Below are positions 28,336 to 36,136 of a DNA stretch of 64,000 nt, one piece after another. Below the pieces are notes generated by a model that was given only the letters and a program-made list of their open reading frames with translations, was not told the origin of the DNA and searched no databases. Position numbers and translations under genes: made by a program. The stretch spans positions 2,294,001-2,358,000 of the forward strand of contig NC_014158.1 in the NCBI RefSeq assembly GCF_000092225.1, read 5' to 3'. Position 1 is the stretch's first letter. Each line of letters begins with the position of its first letter. The DNA comes from Tsukamurella paurometabola DSM 20162 (GTDB taxonomy: Bacteria; Actinomycetota; Actinomycetes; Mycobacteriales; Mycobacteriaceae).

Positions 28336-29057
28336 CGCAGGCCTCCGTCGACAGGGATGGTGGTGCCGGTGATCCACGCGGCGGCGGGCGAGAGCAGAAA
28401 GGCGATGATCCCGACCACGTCGTCCGGGGTGCCATTGCGCCCCACCGCGGTGCGAGCGGCGATCAGGTCGAGCATCTCAGGGGGCGTCGTGCGGCGCGAA
28501 AGCGCGTTGTCGACGACGCCGAGCTCCACCGTGTTGCAGGTGACCCCCCGCCGCCCGAGTTCCGCGGCGGCGACACCGGTCAACGCATCCGCGGCCGCCT
28601 TCGACGCGGTGTACGCCGCGCTGCCGGGCAGGCCGAAACGCACGTTCGCGGAAGAGATCGTGATCACCCGCCCGCCCTCGGTCATCCGCCGCCCTCCGTG
28701 GTGCAGGTACTCGTAGAGCGCGTCCACATTGACGGCAAACGCCTTCCGCCACGTCTCGCGCGAGAGGCGATGCAGCTTGTCCGACTCCGCGTGAGCGGCG
28801 TTGTGCACCAGGGCGTCGAGCCGGCCGTGCGCGCCGAGCACACCGTCAATCAGACCCGCCGCGGTATCCGAGTCCTCCAGGTCCGCAATATGTTCAGTGA
28901 CTTTCGCCCCCGCCTCCCGGCAGTCGGCGGAACAAACGGCCAGCCGCGCACCGTCGGACCCTCCGTGCAGCGCGAGGTCGTACTCCGGCGCCAGTCGCCG
29001 TGCCAACGCAGCCCCGATCGACCCGGACGCCCCTGTGATCAGCGCGACCCGCCGCAT
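28332..29057 (-). CDS. Short-chain dehydrogenase/reductase
   Basis: 241 residues. NAD(P)-binding TGASGSIG at the N-terminus, NAA at LVHNAAHAE, catalytic Ser in ITISSANV and YTASK with Tyr and Lys, ending WITGTTIPVDGG, as in FabG-type ketoreductases. In this operon it probably reduces a 3-oxo product of the adjacent condensing enzyme (inference). ATG at 29057 overlaps the KAS III stop by TGATG; stop overlaps the kinase start. Confidence 0.9.
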   Translation of the reverse strand: MRRVALITGASGSIGAALARRLAPEYDLALHGGSDGARLAVCSADCREAGAKVTEHIADLEDSDTAAGLIDGVLGAHGRLDALVHNAAHAESDKLHRLSRETWRKAFAVNVDALYEYLHHGGRRMTEGGRVITISSANVRFGLPGSAAYTASKAAADALTGVAAAELGRRGVTCNTVELGVVDNALSRRTTPPEMLDLIAARTAVGRNGTPDDVVGIIAFLLSPAAAWITGTTIPVDGGLR

Positions 29058-30043
29058 CAATACCACCGCAGAACGATGACGGCGCCGTTGACTCCGGCCC
29101 CACCTGTCGCGAAAAGTATCAGATCGCCGCGCTGGAAGCCGATCTCTTCTTCGGCCTTGACGCTAGTGAGCGGGAGCGACGCCGAGGTGGTGTTGCCGAT
29201 CCTCCTGCCGACGGTGCTGATCCGTCGCGGGTCCACGCCGAGGGCGTCCCCCATCGATGCCAGCATGCGGACATTCGCCTGGTGCAGTATGAAGTGCTCG
29301 ACATCCTGCAGGGTCATCGAAAGCTCGCCGAGCACCTTGTTCATCATCTGTGGCAGGAAAGTCGCGAAGACCTGCGTGAGGGTGTGGCCGTCCATGTCCA
29401 TCAGGTCCTCGCCGAGCGGGACGGTGCCCGGATACGGGGCGTGCAGCGCCTCGACGTACGTGGACTCGGTGAGCAGCAACTCGCCCAGGATGCCGTACCC
29501 CTCGGGCACCGGCCCCATCACAAACGCACCGGCACCGTCGCCGAAGAGCGGCGCGACACGGCGATCCGTCATGTCAACCGAACCCTCCACCCGGTGCGAC
29601 CCTACGATTAGAGCCTCGCTCGCCATGCCCGCACGGTAGTAGGCGTGCGCGGTGACCATCCCCTGCGCGAAACCCGCGCACGCCGCGTCCAGGTTGAGCG
29701 CGGGAATGTGCCCCAGCTCAAGCCGGCTGTGGACGTCGAAGGCGTGCGCCGGGAGTCTACGGTCCGGGTTGGAACAGGCCGTGACCAGCAGTTCCGGATG
29801 CGCCCGTCCACCCGTCCGGCCGACAGTGTCCGCCATCGCCGCCCGACACGCGGCCGCAGCCATGTCGGCGACCCGCTCCCCAGAACGGGCCCGCCGACGG
29901 CTATGCACGCCCGTGCGCTCCTCGATCCACTCCACGGTGGTGTTCGCACCCCGGGCGATCTCCTCGTTGTCAACCACCTCGCTGGGCAGGTACCCACCCA
30001 TCCCGAGAATGCCGAAGCCTGAACCAATCGACGCGGAGCGCAT
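29057..30043 (-). CDS. 3-oxoacyl-ACP synthase III (KAS III/FabH-like)
   Basis: 328 residues, thiolase-fold condensing enzyme. The full catalytic triad is present: Cys122 in LDAACAGFAQG, His254 in HQANVRM and Asn284 in GNTTSASLP. It therefore should condense an acyl starter with malonyl-ACP or another acceptor. It is first in a five-gene operon whose other members modify hydroxy/keto acyl chains and has no fatty-acid synthase genes around it, so a dedicated pathway is likelier than housekeeping FabH. AGGGAAG lies upstream of the ATG. Confidence 0.9.
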   Translation of the reverse strand: MRSASIGSGFGILGMGGYLPSEVVDNEEIARGANTTVEWIEERTGVHSRRRARSGERVADMAAAACRAAMADTVGRTGGRAHPELLVTACSNPDRRLPAHAFDVHSRLELGHIPALNLDAACAGFAQGMVTAHAYYRAGMASEALIVGSHRVEGSVDMTDRRVAPLFGDGAGAFVMGPVPEGYGILGELLLTESTYVEALHAPYPGTVPLGEDLMDMDGHTLTQVFATFLPQMMNKVLGELSMTLQDVEHFILHQANVRMLASMGDALGVDPRRISTVGRRIGNTTSASLPLTSVKAEEEIGFQRGDLILFATGGAGVNGAVIVLRWY

Positions 30044-30699
30044 AGCGCTTACTTCCCTGTTCGGAGTCCTATTGGCAGACCATTAGATACCCACAGCAAT
30101 TCGAGCGCACACGCACAGCCACGCCAAGTTGCGGAGATCACAGCGCCGAACGACCGGCGACCAAATGGGCGATCGCCACCTTCTCCGAAGGGACACTTTG
30201 GCCGCGCGCGGACGAGCCGCCCGGCGAGCACGTCGCAGTGGAGCACGCTCAGATTGCCGTGCAGCCGAACAACTCCCCCCCCCCGAATTTTTCTACGCCC
30301 CCCGCATGAGGCGACAGATGCGTGCCAGCACACGCTGATGCTCCCAGGAGTTCGTCAGCCGCACCCTCTTCAAGACCGGGGCAGCTCCCGGCGACGCCGG
30401 GCAGGGGGAGCTGACGCAGGCTTCGCAATTGCCTGCCGCTGCGACGAAGACGCTGGAGTCGCAGCTGGGCGGGATCGTGCGCGCGCAGCAGGAGGGAGGA
30501 GGTTCAACGACCGTAACCATTCGCCCCTGGTCACAGGTACCGTGCGAGCACTTCCTGCACAGCACATTCAGCGTCGCAAGGCTTCTTTATGTGGTCTAAC
30601 CTTGCAATCACTATCCGCGGATACATGATGTTGCGTTGCAACATAATTGCCGATCTATCTACGTTACGCAGGTCAGTGGACGAGCACCGACTGTGCTGG
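30044..30699. other. Gap upstream of the KAS III operon
   Basis: About 650 bases without a convincing gene. It holds a run of ten C at 30275-30284 followed by an A/T tract, a hairpin with arms CAGCTCCC and GGGAGCTG at 30382-30413, and a palindrome at 30628-30644. The KAS III operon promoter must lie in the right-to-left direction here; I cannot fix a -10. Confidence 0.35.
30628..30644. promoter_or_regulatory. Palindrome ATGTTGC-GTT-GCAACAT
   Basis: A perfect 7 bp-arm palindrome in AT-richer DNA between the arsC end and the KAS III operon. Possible regulator site; no gene start is close on either strand, so the role is unclear. Confidence 0.35.
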
Positions 30700-31137
30700 T
30701 CACTCCCCGGCGAGCTCGGCAGCCAAGGCGCTGACACGTCTGGCGATGTCGTCACGCACAAGACGCATCCGATCGATTCCGTTGATACCTCGCGCTGAGG
30801 GCTCGTCGGTATCCCAGTTGATCAGGCGTACGCCAACGGGCGGGTCGATGACTGCTTCGCGACCGAGCGTGACAACGAGATCCACGCGCACGAGCAGCTC
30901 CGGATCGATCGACTTCGGCGCCTCGCCGGTGATGTCGATGCCGATCTCCGCAAGAGATGCGGCCGACAGGCTGTTGATCGCAGCGCCGGGCTTGGTGCCG
31001 GCGGAGTGCACTTCGACCGCGCCCCCGGCGGCCTGCCGCATCAGGCCGGCAGCCATCTGCGACTTCCCACCGTTCTTCACGCAGACGAACAGCACACGCG
31101 GCCTGGCTTTTCCGGCCGACTTCGATGCTTCCGCCAT
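30700..31137 (-). CDS. arsC: Arsenate reductase, mycothiol-dependent type
   Basis: 145 residues of the low-molecular-weight phosphatase fold. The active loop FVCVKNGGKSQMAAG has the catalytic Cys19 but Gly-Gly-Lys-Ser in place of the CX5R arginine, as in actinobacterial ArsC proteins that use mycothiol and mycoredoxin (known for Corynebacterium). It reduces As(V) to As(III) for export by Acr3. Start and Acr3 stop overlap as TAATG. Last gene of arsI-acr3-arsC. Confidence 0.88.
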   Translation of the reverse strand: MAEASKSAGKARPRVLFVCVKNGGKSQMAAGLMRQAAGGAVEVHSAGTKPGAAINSLSAASLAEIGIDITGEAPKSIDPELLVRVDLVVTLGREAVIDPPVGVRLINWDTDEPSARGINGIDRMRLVRDDIARRVSALAAELAGE

Positions 31138-32234
31138 TAGTGTGCCCCCTTCACACCGGTCTCCGCGACCGGCGAGGCGATCGTGAATCTCCGTCGTAAC
31201 GCCAGCGAGACGTACACCAGGCCTACGAGCACCGGAACCTCGATCAGGGGACCGACGACTCCCGCCAGCGCCTGCCCCGAGGTGGCACCGTACGTTGCGA
31301 TCGCGACGGCGATCGCCAACTCGAAGTTGTTGCCCGCAGCAGTGAATGCCACTGTGGTCGTGCGTTCGTAGCCCAAGCCCATCGCAGCGCCGAGCAGATA
31401 GCCACCACCCCACATGATGCCGAAGTACACCAGCAGCGGAATCGCGATCCTCGCGACATCCCAAGGACGCGAAGTGATCTGATCGCCCTGCAAGGCGAAC
31501 AACACGACGATGGTGAACAGCAGCCCGTACAGCGCCCACGGGCCGACGATGGGCAGGTACACCGATTCGTACCAATCTCGCCCTTTGCGCTTTTCCCCGA
31601 TCCGGCGGGAGAGATAGCCCGCCGCCAACGGGATACCGAGGAAGACGATCACCGACGCGGCGATCTGCCACATCGACGCATCGATCGCCGCCTGCTCCAG
31701 CCCGAGCCAGCCGGGCAGCACAGTGAGATAGAACCATCCGAGCACCGCGAACATGACCACTTGGAACACTGAGTTCAGCGCGACGAGAACGGCGGCAGCC
31801 TCGCGGTCGCCGCAGGCGAGGTCGTTCCAGATGATCACCATGGCGATGCACCGCGCCAGGCCCACGATGATGAGGCCGGTGCGGTACTCAGGAAGGTCCG
31901 GTAGGAATAGCCACGCGAGCGCGAACATGAGCGCCGGCCCGATGATCCAATTCAGCACCAGGGAGGCGAGGAGCAGTGTGCGGTCGCAGGTGACGGTGCC
32001 GAGCCGGTCGTAACGAACCTTCGCGAGCACCGGGTACATCATGACCAACAACCCTAGGGCGATCGGTAAAGAGACACCGTCGAGCTGGATCCGCTCCAGT
32101 GCGGAGTTCAGCCCCGGGATCATCCTGCCGAGCAGCAGGCCCGTGAGCATGGCGGCGCCGATCCAGAGGGGCAGAAACCGATCCAGGGGCGACAACTTCC
32201 CCACGACCCGGGGTCCTGCGGCGGGCGATGTCAC
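31137..32234 (-). CDS. acr3: Arsenite efflux transporter, ACR3 family
   Basis: 365 residues, about ten membrane helices (LDRFLPLWIGAAMLTGLLLG, ALVALNSVFQVVMFAVLG, AGNNFELAIAVAIATYGA). The GNNFELA segment and a conserved Cys in an LARCIAMVIIWND helix are family hallmarks. It exports As(OH)3 driven by proton motive force. GTG start overlaps the arsI stop (GTGA), so the three ars genes are translationally coupled. Confidence 0.93.
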   Translation of the reverse strand: MTSPAAGPRVVGKLSPLDRFLPLWIGAAMLTGLLLGRMIPGLNSALERIQLDGVSLPIALGLLVMMYPVLAKVRYDRLGTVTCDRTLLLASLVLNWIIGPALMFALAWLFLPDLPEYRTGLIIVGLARCIAMVIIWNDLACGDREAAAVLVALNSVFQVVMFAVLGWFYLTVLPGWLGLEQAAIDASMWQIAASVIVFLGIPLAAGYLSRRIGEKRKGRDWYESVYLPIVGPWALYGLLFTIVVLFALQGDQITSRPWDVARIAIPLLVYFGIMWGGGYLLGAAMGLGYERTTTVAFTAAGNNFELAIAVAIATYGATSGQALAGVVGPLIEVPVLVGLVYVSLALRRRFTIASPVAETGVKGAH

Positions 32235-32656
32235 AGCGCGCCGCAGTCGCACGCCGCGGTCGCGGCGACCTGCGTTCCGCCGCCGAAGGTCTCGGCATCG
32301 GCGAGAACGGTGTAGACCTCCCACCGCTCCCCTCCCGGGCCCGACACCCACACCTTGTCCTGCGTAGCGAAACAGCAGGTGGTACCGATCTCCTCCTCGG
32401 TGAACAAACCTGCCTCCGTCAAGCGCGCGATTTCCGCATGAACGGTGTTACTGGATTCGACCTCGATGCCGAGGTGATTCAGAGTGCCGCCCTGGCCCGG
32501 GTTCTCGATGAGAACCAGCTTGAGCGCGGGATCGGCGATCGAGAAGTTCGCGTAGCCTGGTTTGACCTTCGTCGGACCGGTGCCGAACAGCTTGGCATAG
32601 AAGGCGATCGACGCTTCGAGATCGTCGACGTTGAGCGCTAGTTGAGCGCGGGACAT
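32231..32656 (-). CDS. arsI: ArsI/CadI-type dioxygenase (C-As lyase candidate)
   Basis: 141-residue vicinal-oxygen-chelate (glyoxalase) domain. Metal ligands are expected at the N-terminal region, NHLGIEV and the final WEVYTV strand. The vicinal Cys pair in GTTCCFATQDKVWV is the feature by which ArsI binds trivalent methyl- or phenylarsenicals before cleaving the C-As bond (known). The C-terminal CDCG may also bind metal. CadI has the same family profile, so degradation of organoarsenicals is likely but not certain. Confidence 0.85.
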   Translation of the reverse strand: MSRAQLALNVDDLEASIAFYAKLFGTGPTKVKPGYANFSIADPALKLVLIENPGQGGTLNHLGIEVESSNTVHAEIARLTEAGLFTEEEIGTTCCFATQDKVWVSGPGGERWEVYTVLADAETFGGGTQVAATAACDCGAL

Positions 32657-32677
32657 GGCGGGAACCCCCTAGCTATG

Positions 32678-32690
32678 CGACGTATGTCAA
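32678..32690. promoter_or_regulatory. ArsR operator, copy 1
   Basis: CGACGTATGTCAA, upstream of arsI. It differs from copy 2 at one base; on the minus strand it reads TTGACATACGTCG, an imperfect palindrome of the ArsR type, and includes a TTGACA. Confidence 0.65.
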
Positions 32691-32723
32691 ATTAATTCCA
32701 GTCCCTGTTCTACGCCACCTCTT

Positions 32724-32736
32724 CGACATATGTCAA
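32724..32736. promoter_or_regulatory. ArsR operator, copy 2
   Basis: CGACATATGTCAA, 46 bases from copy 1 and just upstream of the arsR -10 (TAGTGT). Core ACATATGT is a perfect palindrome. Two copies serve the two divergent promoters. Confidence 0.65.
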
Positions 32737-32758
32737 TATGGTCCGGTAGTGTCGAGCT

Positions 32759-33112
32759 ATGCCCAAGGCCCTGCCCGTGATCGACATGACCGACCCGGTG
32801 TGCTGCGCACCCGTCGCCGCATCGCCCGCCGACGATGCGGCCGCCCTTGACGTCGCATTGCGCCTCAAAGCCCTGGCCGATCCCGTTCGAGTGAAGCTGC
32901 TGTCGCTACTGTTCACGTGCGGCGAGCCCTGCACGACCGGCTCGCTCGCCGCCGCCGTCGACCTCACGGAATCCACTGTGAGCCACCACCTCAGCCAGCT
33001 CCGCACTGCCGGCTTCATCTCGTCGCAGCGGCATGGGATGAGTATGCATCACTCCCCTCGCCGAGAGTCGCTGGCCGCCCTGTGCAAGGTTCTCGATCCG
33101 AATTGTTGTTGA
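32759..33112 (+). CDS. arsR: ArsR-family arsenite-responsive repressor
   Basis: 117 residues with winged-helix motif TTGSLAAAVDLTESTVSHHLSQL (in part: ESTVSHHLSQLR). Three Cys pairs, CC near residue 15, CGEPC before the DNA helix and CC at the C-terminus, can form the As(III) site in the actinobacterial ArsR manner rather than the classical CVC motif. The ATG follows TAGTGT (32747-32752) by 6 bases: leaderless. Divergent from the ars operon it probably represses. Confidence 0.9.
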   Translation: MPKALPVIDMTDPVCCAPVAASPADDAAALDVALRLKALADPVRVKLLSLLFTCGEPCTTGSLAAAVDLTESTVSHHLSQLRTAGFISSQRHGMSMHHSPRRESLAALCKVLDPNCC

Positions 33113-33157
33113 TCAGAATCAGTTCGGGCGAGATGCGAGACCCGTAGTTCCAGCCCG

Positions 33158-33568
33158 CTAATTGATGATCTCGGCACGGTCATCCGCTTGAATCGCGGCA
33201 AGCCGGTCGCGCCAGACCTGCAGGGCTTCAGGCGTCAGCCGCGTCCAATCCCTGACTTCGCGGACGATGCGCAGCGGTGCGGCACTGCGGTAGGAGCGCG
33301 TGGGGTTCCCCGGGAACTTCTTATCGGTGACGTTCGGATCGTCTTCGAAGTCCCCCGTCGGCTCCACCTCGTACACCCTCGGTTCCCCCGACCCCGCGGC
33401 GAGTTCGGCTGCCAGACCGGCACCGTCGGGCAGGGCGGTGAAGTAGATGTGGTTCATCACCACCTCAGGTCGATAGTTGGACCGGAAGCCAGCAGTCAGT
33501 AGGTCTCCTACCGTGAGATCCGCCTTCGTGCCGTGGAAGAACGGCCCCGATTCGCTCGTCACGTCCAT
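33158..33568 (-). CDS. arr: Rifamycin NAD+ ADP-ribosyltransferase
   Basis: 136 residues, full family length. GPFFHGTKADLTVGDLL, NHIYFTAL and VEPTGDFEDDPN-KKFPGNPTRSYR are hallmark segments; His12, Tyr42 and Asp77 fit the catalytic trio of Arr (known). It inactivates rifampicin by ADP-ribosylating its C23 hydroxyl. The ATG follows TACGCT (33575-33580) by 6 bases, so it is leaderless. No integron or transposon is attached, so this looks chromosomal and intrinsic, as in M. smegmatis. Confidence 0.95.
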   Translation of the reverse strand: MDVTSESGPFFHGTKADLTVGDLLTAGFRSNYRPEVVMNHIYFTALPDGAGLAAELAAGSGEPRVYEVEPTGDFEDDPNVTDKKFPGNPTRSYRSAAPLRIVREVRDWTRLTPEALQVWRDRLAAIQADDRAEIIN

Positions 33569-33591
33569 CCCGGCAGCGTACCGCCGTTCGA

Positions 33592-34164
33592 CTACTGAAG
33601 GGTCTCGTCGTAGTCCGGGAGTTTGAAGGCCTTCTCGTAGTTCCCACCGGTGAAGTCACCCGGCCGGTTCCCCACGTTCGCGGTGATGGTGTAGCCCTCG
33701 CCGGTGTACTTCTCCCGGCATGCCTGCTTGCTGTCAGTGGCGTGCTTCGCGGTCTGCGGGGTGCGCGGGCACATCGCGTCCACGGGGTATCCGACCGAGG
33801 TCACCGCGGCGGTCGCACTCTCGGCACTCTTCCGATACGAGGCGAACAGGACGGCGAAGCCGATCTGCTTGGCGTGCTGAGCGAACTCGAGAACCTCCGG
33901 GGTGGCCTGGCCCGGCCGGTAGTCGGTCTGCAGGGCGGTGTTGTCGATGTCGAGGACGATCGCGAGACGCTCGCCGCCCTGCTGCTTGCGCTGATCCAGC
34001 CAGTTCGTTCCGCCGGCCATCGCAGCGCGCACGTCGGCGCGCCAGGTGTCGTAATTCGGCGGTGCCGCATTGACAGTGGCTGGAGCGAGAGTGCCGATAC
34101 TGGCGGCAGCAAGAACCACGGTGGCGATCCGGGCGGCGGCTCGGCTGCGGAAAGAGAGCGTCAT
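33592..34164 (-). CDS. Secreted HAD acid phosphatase
   Basis: 190 residues. Signal peptide (AAARIATVVLAAASIGTLAPATVNA) then a HAD domain with nucleophile motif DIDNTALQT, FASYRKS (motif II) and a GNRPGDFTGG end close to motif III/IV. It resembles class IIIB (acid phosphatase, class B-like) enzymes. The ATG at 34164 gives the clean signal peptide; longer forms would add a non-signal extension. Exported phosphate scavenging is the likely role. Confidence 0.85.
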   Translation of the reverse strand: MTLSFRSRAAARIATVVLAAASIGTLAPATVNAAPPNYDTWRADVRAAMAGGTNWLDQRKQQGGERLAIVLDIDNTALQTDYRPGQATPEVLEFAQHAKQIGFAVLFASYRKSAESATAAVTSVGYPVDAMCPRTPQTAKHATDSKQACREKYTGEGYTITANVGNRPGDFTGGNYEKAFKLPDYDETLQ

Positions 34165-34272
34165 AGTCAGCACTAGAACCGCCGGATCCCACCAGGCGAT
34201 CAACGCGGCGGACCAGCACGGTGAACACTGGCGGAACAATCGCCCGCTCCCAGACGGGAGCGATCGCACCCG

Positions 34273-35205
34273 TCACCGCTCCCCGACGAGCTCACCCGCG
34301 GCCCCGACGGTGGCCGCATACGCCGGTGACTCCGGAGCCGGGAGCACGGCGTCGGGTTCCCGATCGTGCGGTCGATTGGCCATCATCCAGTTCACCGCCA
34401 CACCGGCGCCGACCACGAGCACCATTCCAACGATCGCGGCCGCGTCGAGGTGCTGATGCAGGAAGATCGCCCCCACTGCGGCTCCGATCGCCGGATCGAG
34501 CCCGAACAACAGCGCGATCATCGTTGCGGACGCACGGGCGGCGGCGATCGCATCGCAGGTGTATGAGACGACCACACCGAAGAACGCGGCGGCGAGAAGC
34601 AGGAGCGTGGTCCGTAGAGTGAGATGCCCGATCGCCCGCAGCGACCAGGGCGCGGTCGTCGCGGCAGCGATGGTCACCGCCAGCGCCAGTCGGGACAGCG
34701 GCTGACTCTGCCGACCGACGCGTTCGGCTAGTAGCGCATAGCCCGCGAAGCACAATCCTGCTCCGAGCCCGAAGGCGATGCCGACCAGGTTGATCCCGCT
34801 CCCCTGCCCGGCGATCAGCACGACTCCCAGCAGCGCGATCGGTGCACAGCAGCGTTCTCGCCACCGTTTGGCCATCACGAATGCGAGGCCACACGGGCCG
34901 AGGAAGTCCAACGTCACAGCGACGCCGAGCGGAAGTCGGTCGATCGCTTGATAGAGGCACAGGTTCATCGCGGCCATCACCACACCGAAGGCGACGATCG
35001 CGCTCCATTCCCGCGTAGTGACCCGCCGCAGGTTGGGCCGCGTCAGCGCACACATCATGACCGCCGCGCCTGCCATGCGCAGCCCCGACGCCGGGACGGG
35101 TCCGGCGCGCGAGAAGGTCTGCAGCGAGAGCGCCGAGGAGGTCTGCGTGCTGAGCGCACTGACGAGCATGGTGGACGACGATTCCAGCTGATTGCGCACG
35201 CGCAT
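34273..35205 (-). CDS. EamA/RhtA-type drug/metabolite exporter
   Basis: 310 residues with ten hydrophobic helices in two EamA halves (PVPASGLRMAGAAVMMC, LYQAIDRLPLGVAVTLDFLGP, YTCDAIAAARASATMIALLFGLDP). The second motif is typical of RhtA, a threonine/homoserine exporter, and of related amino-acid exporters (known). The ATG at 35205 follows GGGAGGTG by about 9 bases. Substrate not predicted. Confidence 0.88.
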   Translation of the reverse strand: MRVRNQLESSSTMLVSALSTQTSSALSLQTFSRAGPVPASGLRMAGAAVMMCALTRPNLRRVTTREWSAIVAFGVVMAAMNLCLYQAIDRLPLGVAVTLDFLGPCGLAFVMAKRWRERCCAPIALLGVVLIAGQGSGINLVGIAFGLGAGLCFAGYALLAERVGRQSQPLSRLALAVTIAAATTAPWSLRAIGHLTLRTTLLLLAAAFFGVVVSYTCDAIAAARASATMIALLFGLDPAIGAAVGAIFLHQHLDAAAIVGMVLVVGAGVAVNWMMANRPHDREPDAVLPAPESPAYAATVGAAGELVGER

Positions 35206-35320
35206 GACGACGACACCTCCCTGATGTGATTGCCGCCGGACTGTCTCGCCCGACACAGTCGAGAGTATCGTTACTTAGACGAAACAGTGTTGTGACATGT
35301 TCCACACATCGGGATTCGCG

Positions 35321-35593
35321 TCAGGACAGCGGGGGCAGCTCCGGCCTCGCCCCGAATCGTGGCGGCGGCCCGGCGGCGTATGCGGCATCGAGGAATCGGT
35401 CGACCTCCGCGGGGTCGAGCCCCCGCACCAGAACGCCGAGCAGGCTCATCAGATCCCCGATCAAATCATCCGGCCGGGCCGCGCTCTGGATGAGACGCAG
35501 CGCCGCCCGCTGCCTTCCGTCGCGCAGCTCGGAGAAGAGGCCGATCGCTTCGACCCACGCCCCCTCGCGCATCGCACCTCGTTCCTCCGGCAC
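35321..35593 (-). CDS. Small unknown protein
   Basis: 90 residues, helical (WVEAIGLFSELRDGRQRAALRLIQ, DDLIGDLMSLLGVLVRGLDPAEVDRFLDAAY, parts shown) with a Pro-rich tail. No signal or motif. The GTG at 35593 sits 8 bases after AGGAGG; an earlier GTG at 35602 touches that site and is unlikely. It lies upstream of and on the same strand as the EamA gene, 115 bases away. Confidence 0.6.
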   Translation of the reverse strand: MPEERGAMREGAWVEAIGLFSELRDGRQRAALRLIQSAARPDDLIGDLMSLLGVLVRGLDPAEVDRFLDAAYAAGPPPRFGARPELPPLS

Positions 35594-35684
35594 AGCGATC
35601 ACCTCCTGTTTTCGGGTACCCTAACTCTATATATCGATTCCACGAATTCCTAGGTCCGGGCGGATCCCGGATAGACTGCACCGC

Positions 35685-36122
35685 ATGAAACCGTGGCTGC
35701 TTCGAGGTATCGCGCTGGCCGTTCTCATGGTGGCGGTCCGCTGTGTACTCGGCTGGGGCATCACGACTTTCCCCACTGTGGGCACACCACAGAGATTCGC
35801 CGCCGTGGCCGTCGTGATCGCCGTCGCTATGGTCTTCGGCGGCTACGACGGGCTGATCGACGCACGCCGCTACCCCGACGCCGACAAGGGCGTGGACCTG
35901 ACATCACGGTGGTTCAAATCCGCCTTGTTCGCCGGCGTCGTCTCCGGCGCGGTGTGCTGGGCCGTTGGTACCTGGCTGCTACCCGGGATCGGCCAGGGCT
36001 CGCTGCCGTTCGAACTCGTGATCGGGGCGTGCTTCACCACTCTGCTGATCGTGATCCCGGCATCGATCGGCACCGTGACCGGCCGACGATTGGCGACCCG
36101 CAACGCCGTCCCGGCAGGGTGA
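35685..36122 (+). CDS. Four-helix membrane protein (B-4DMT-like)
   Basis: 145 residues with four membrane helices (LLRGIALAVLMVAVRCVLGW, FAAVAVVIAVAMVFGGYDG, ALFAGVVSGAVCWAVGTWLL, LVIGACFTTLLIVIPAS). The YDGLIDARRYPDADKGVDLTSRWFK loop is typical of short actinobacterial proteins annotated as B-4DMT. TAGACT at 35672-35677 is 7 bases before the ATG, so it is leaderless. It converges on the mce operon end. Confidence 0.7.
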   Translation: MKPWLLRGIALAVLMVAVRCVLGWGITTFPTVGTPQRFAAVAVVIAVAMVFGGYDGLIDARRYPDADKGVDLTSRWFKSALFAGVVSGAVCWAVGTWLLPGIGQGSLPFELVIGACFTTLLIVIPASIGTVTGRRLATRNAVPAG

Positions 36123-36136
36123 TCTGGACGCGGTGA

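Noticed and set aside
30293-30565. Cys-rich 90-codon minus-strand frame
   Set aside because: No start signal, odd composition and lies in apparently decayed DNA.
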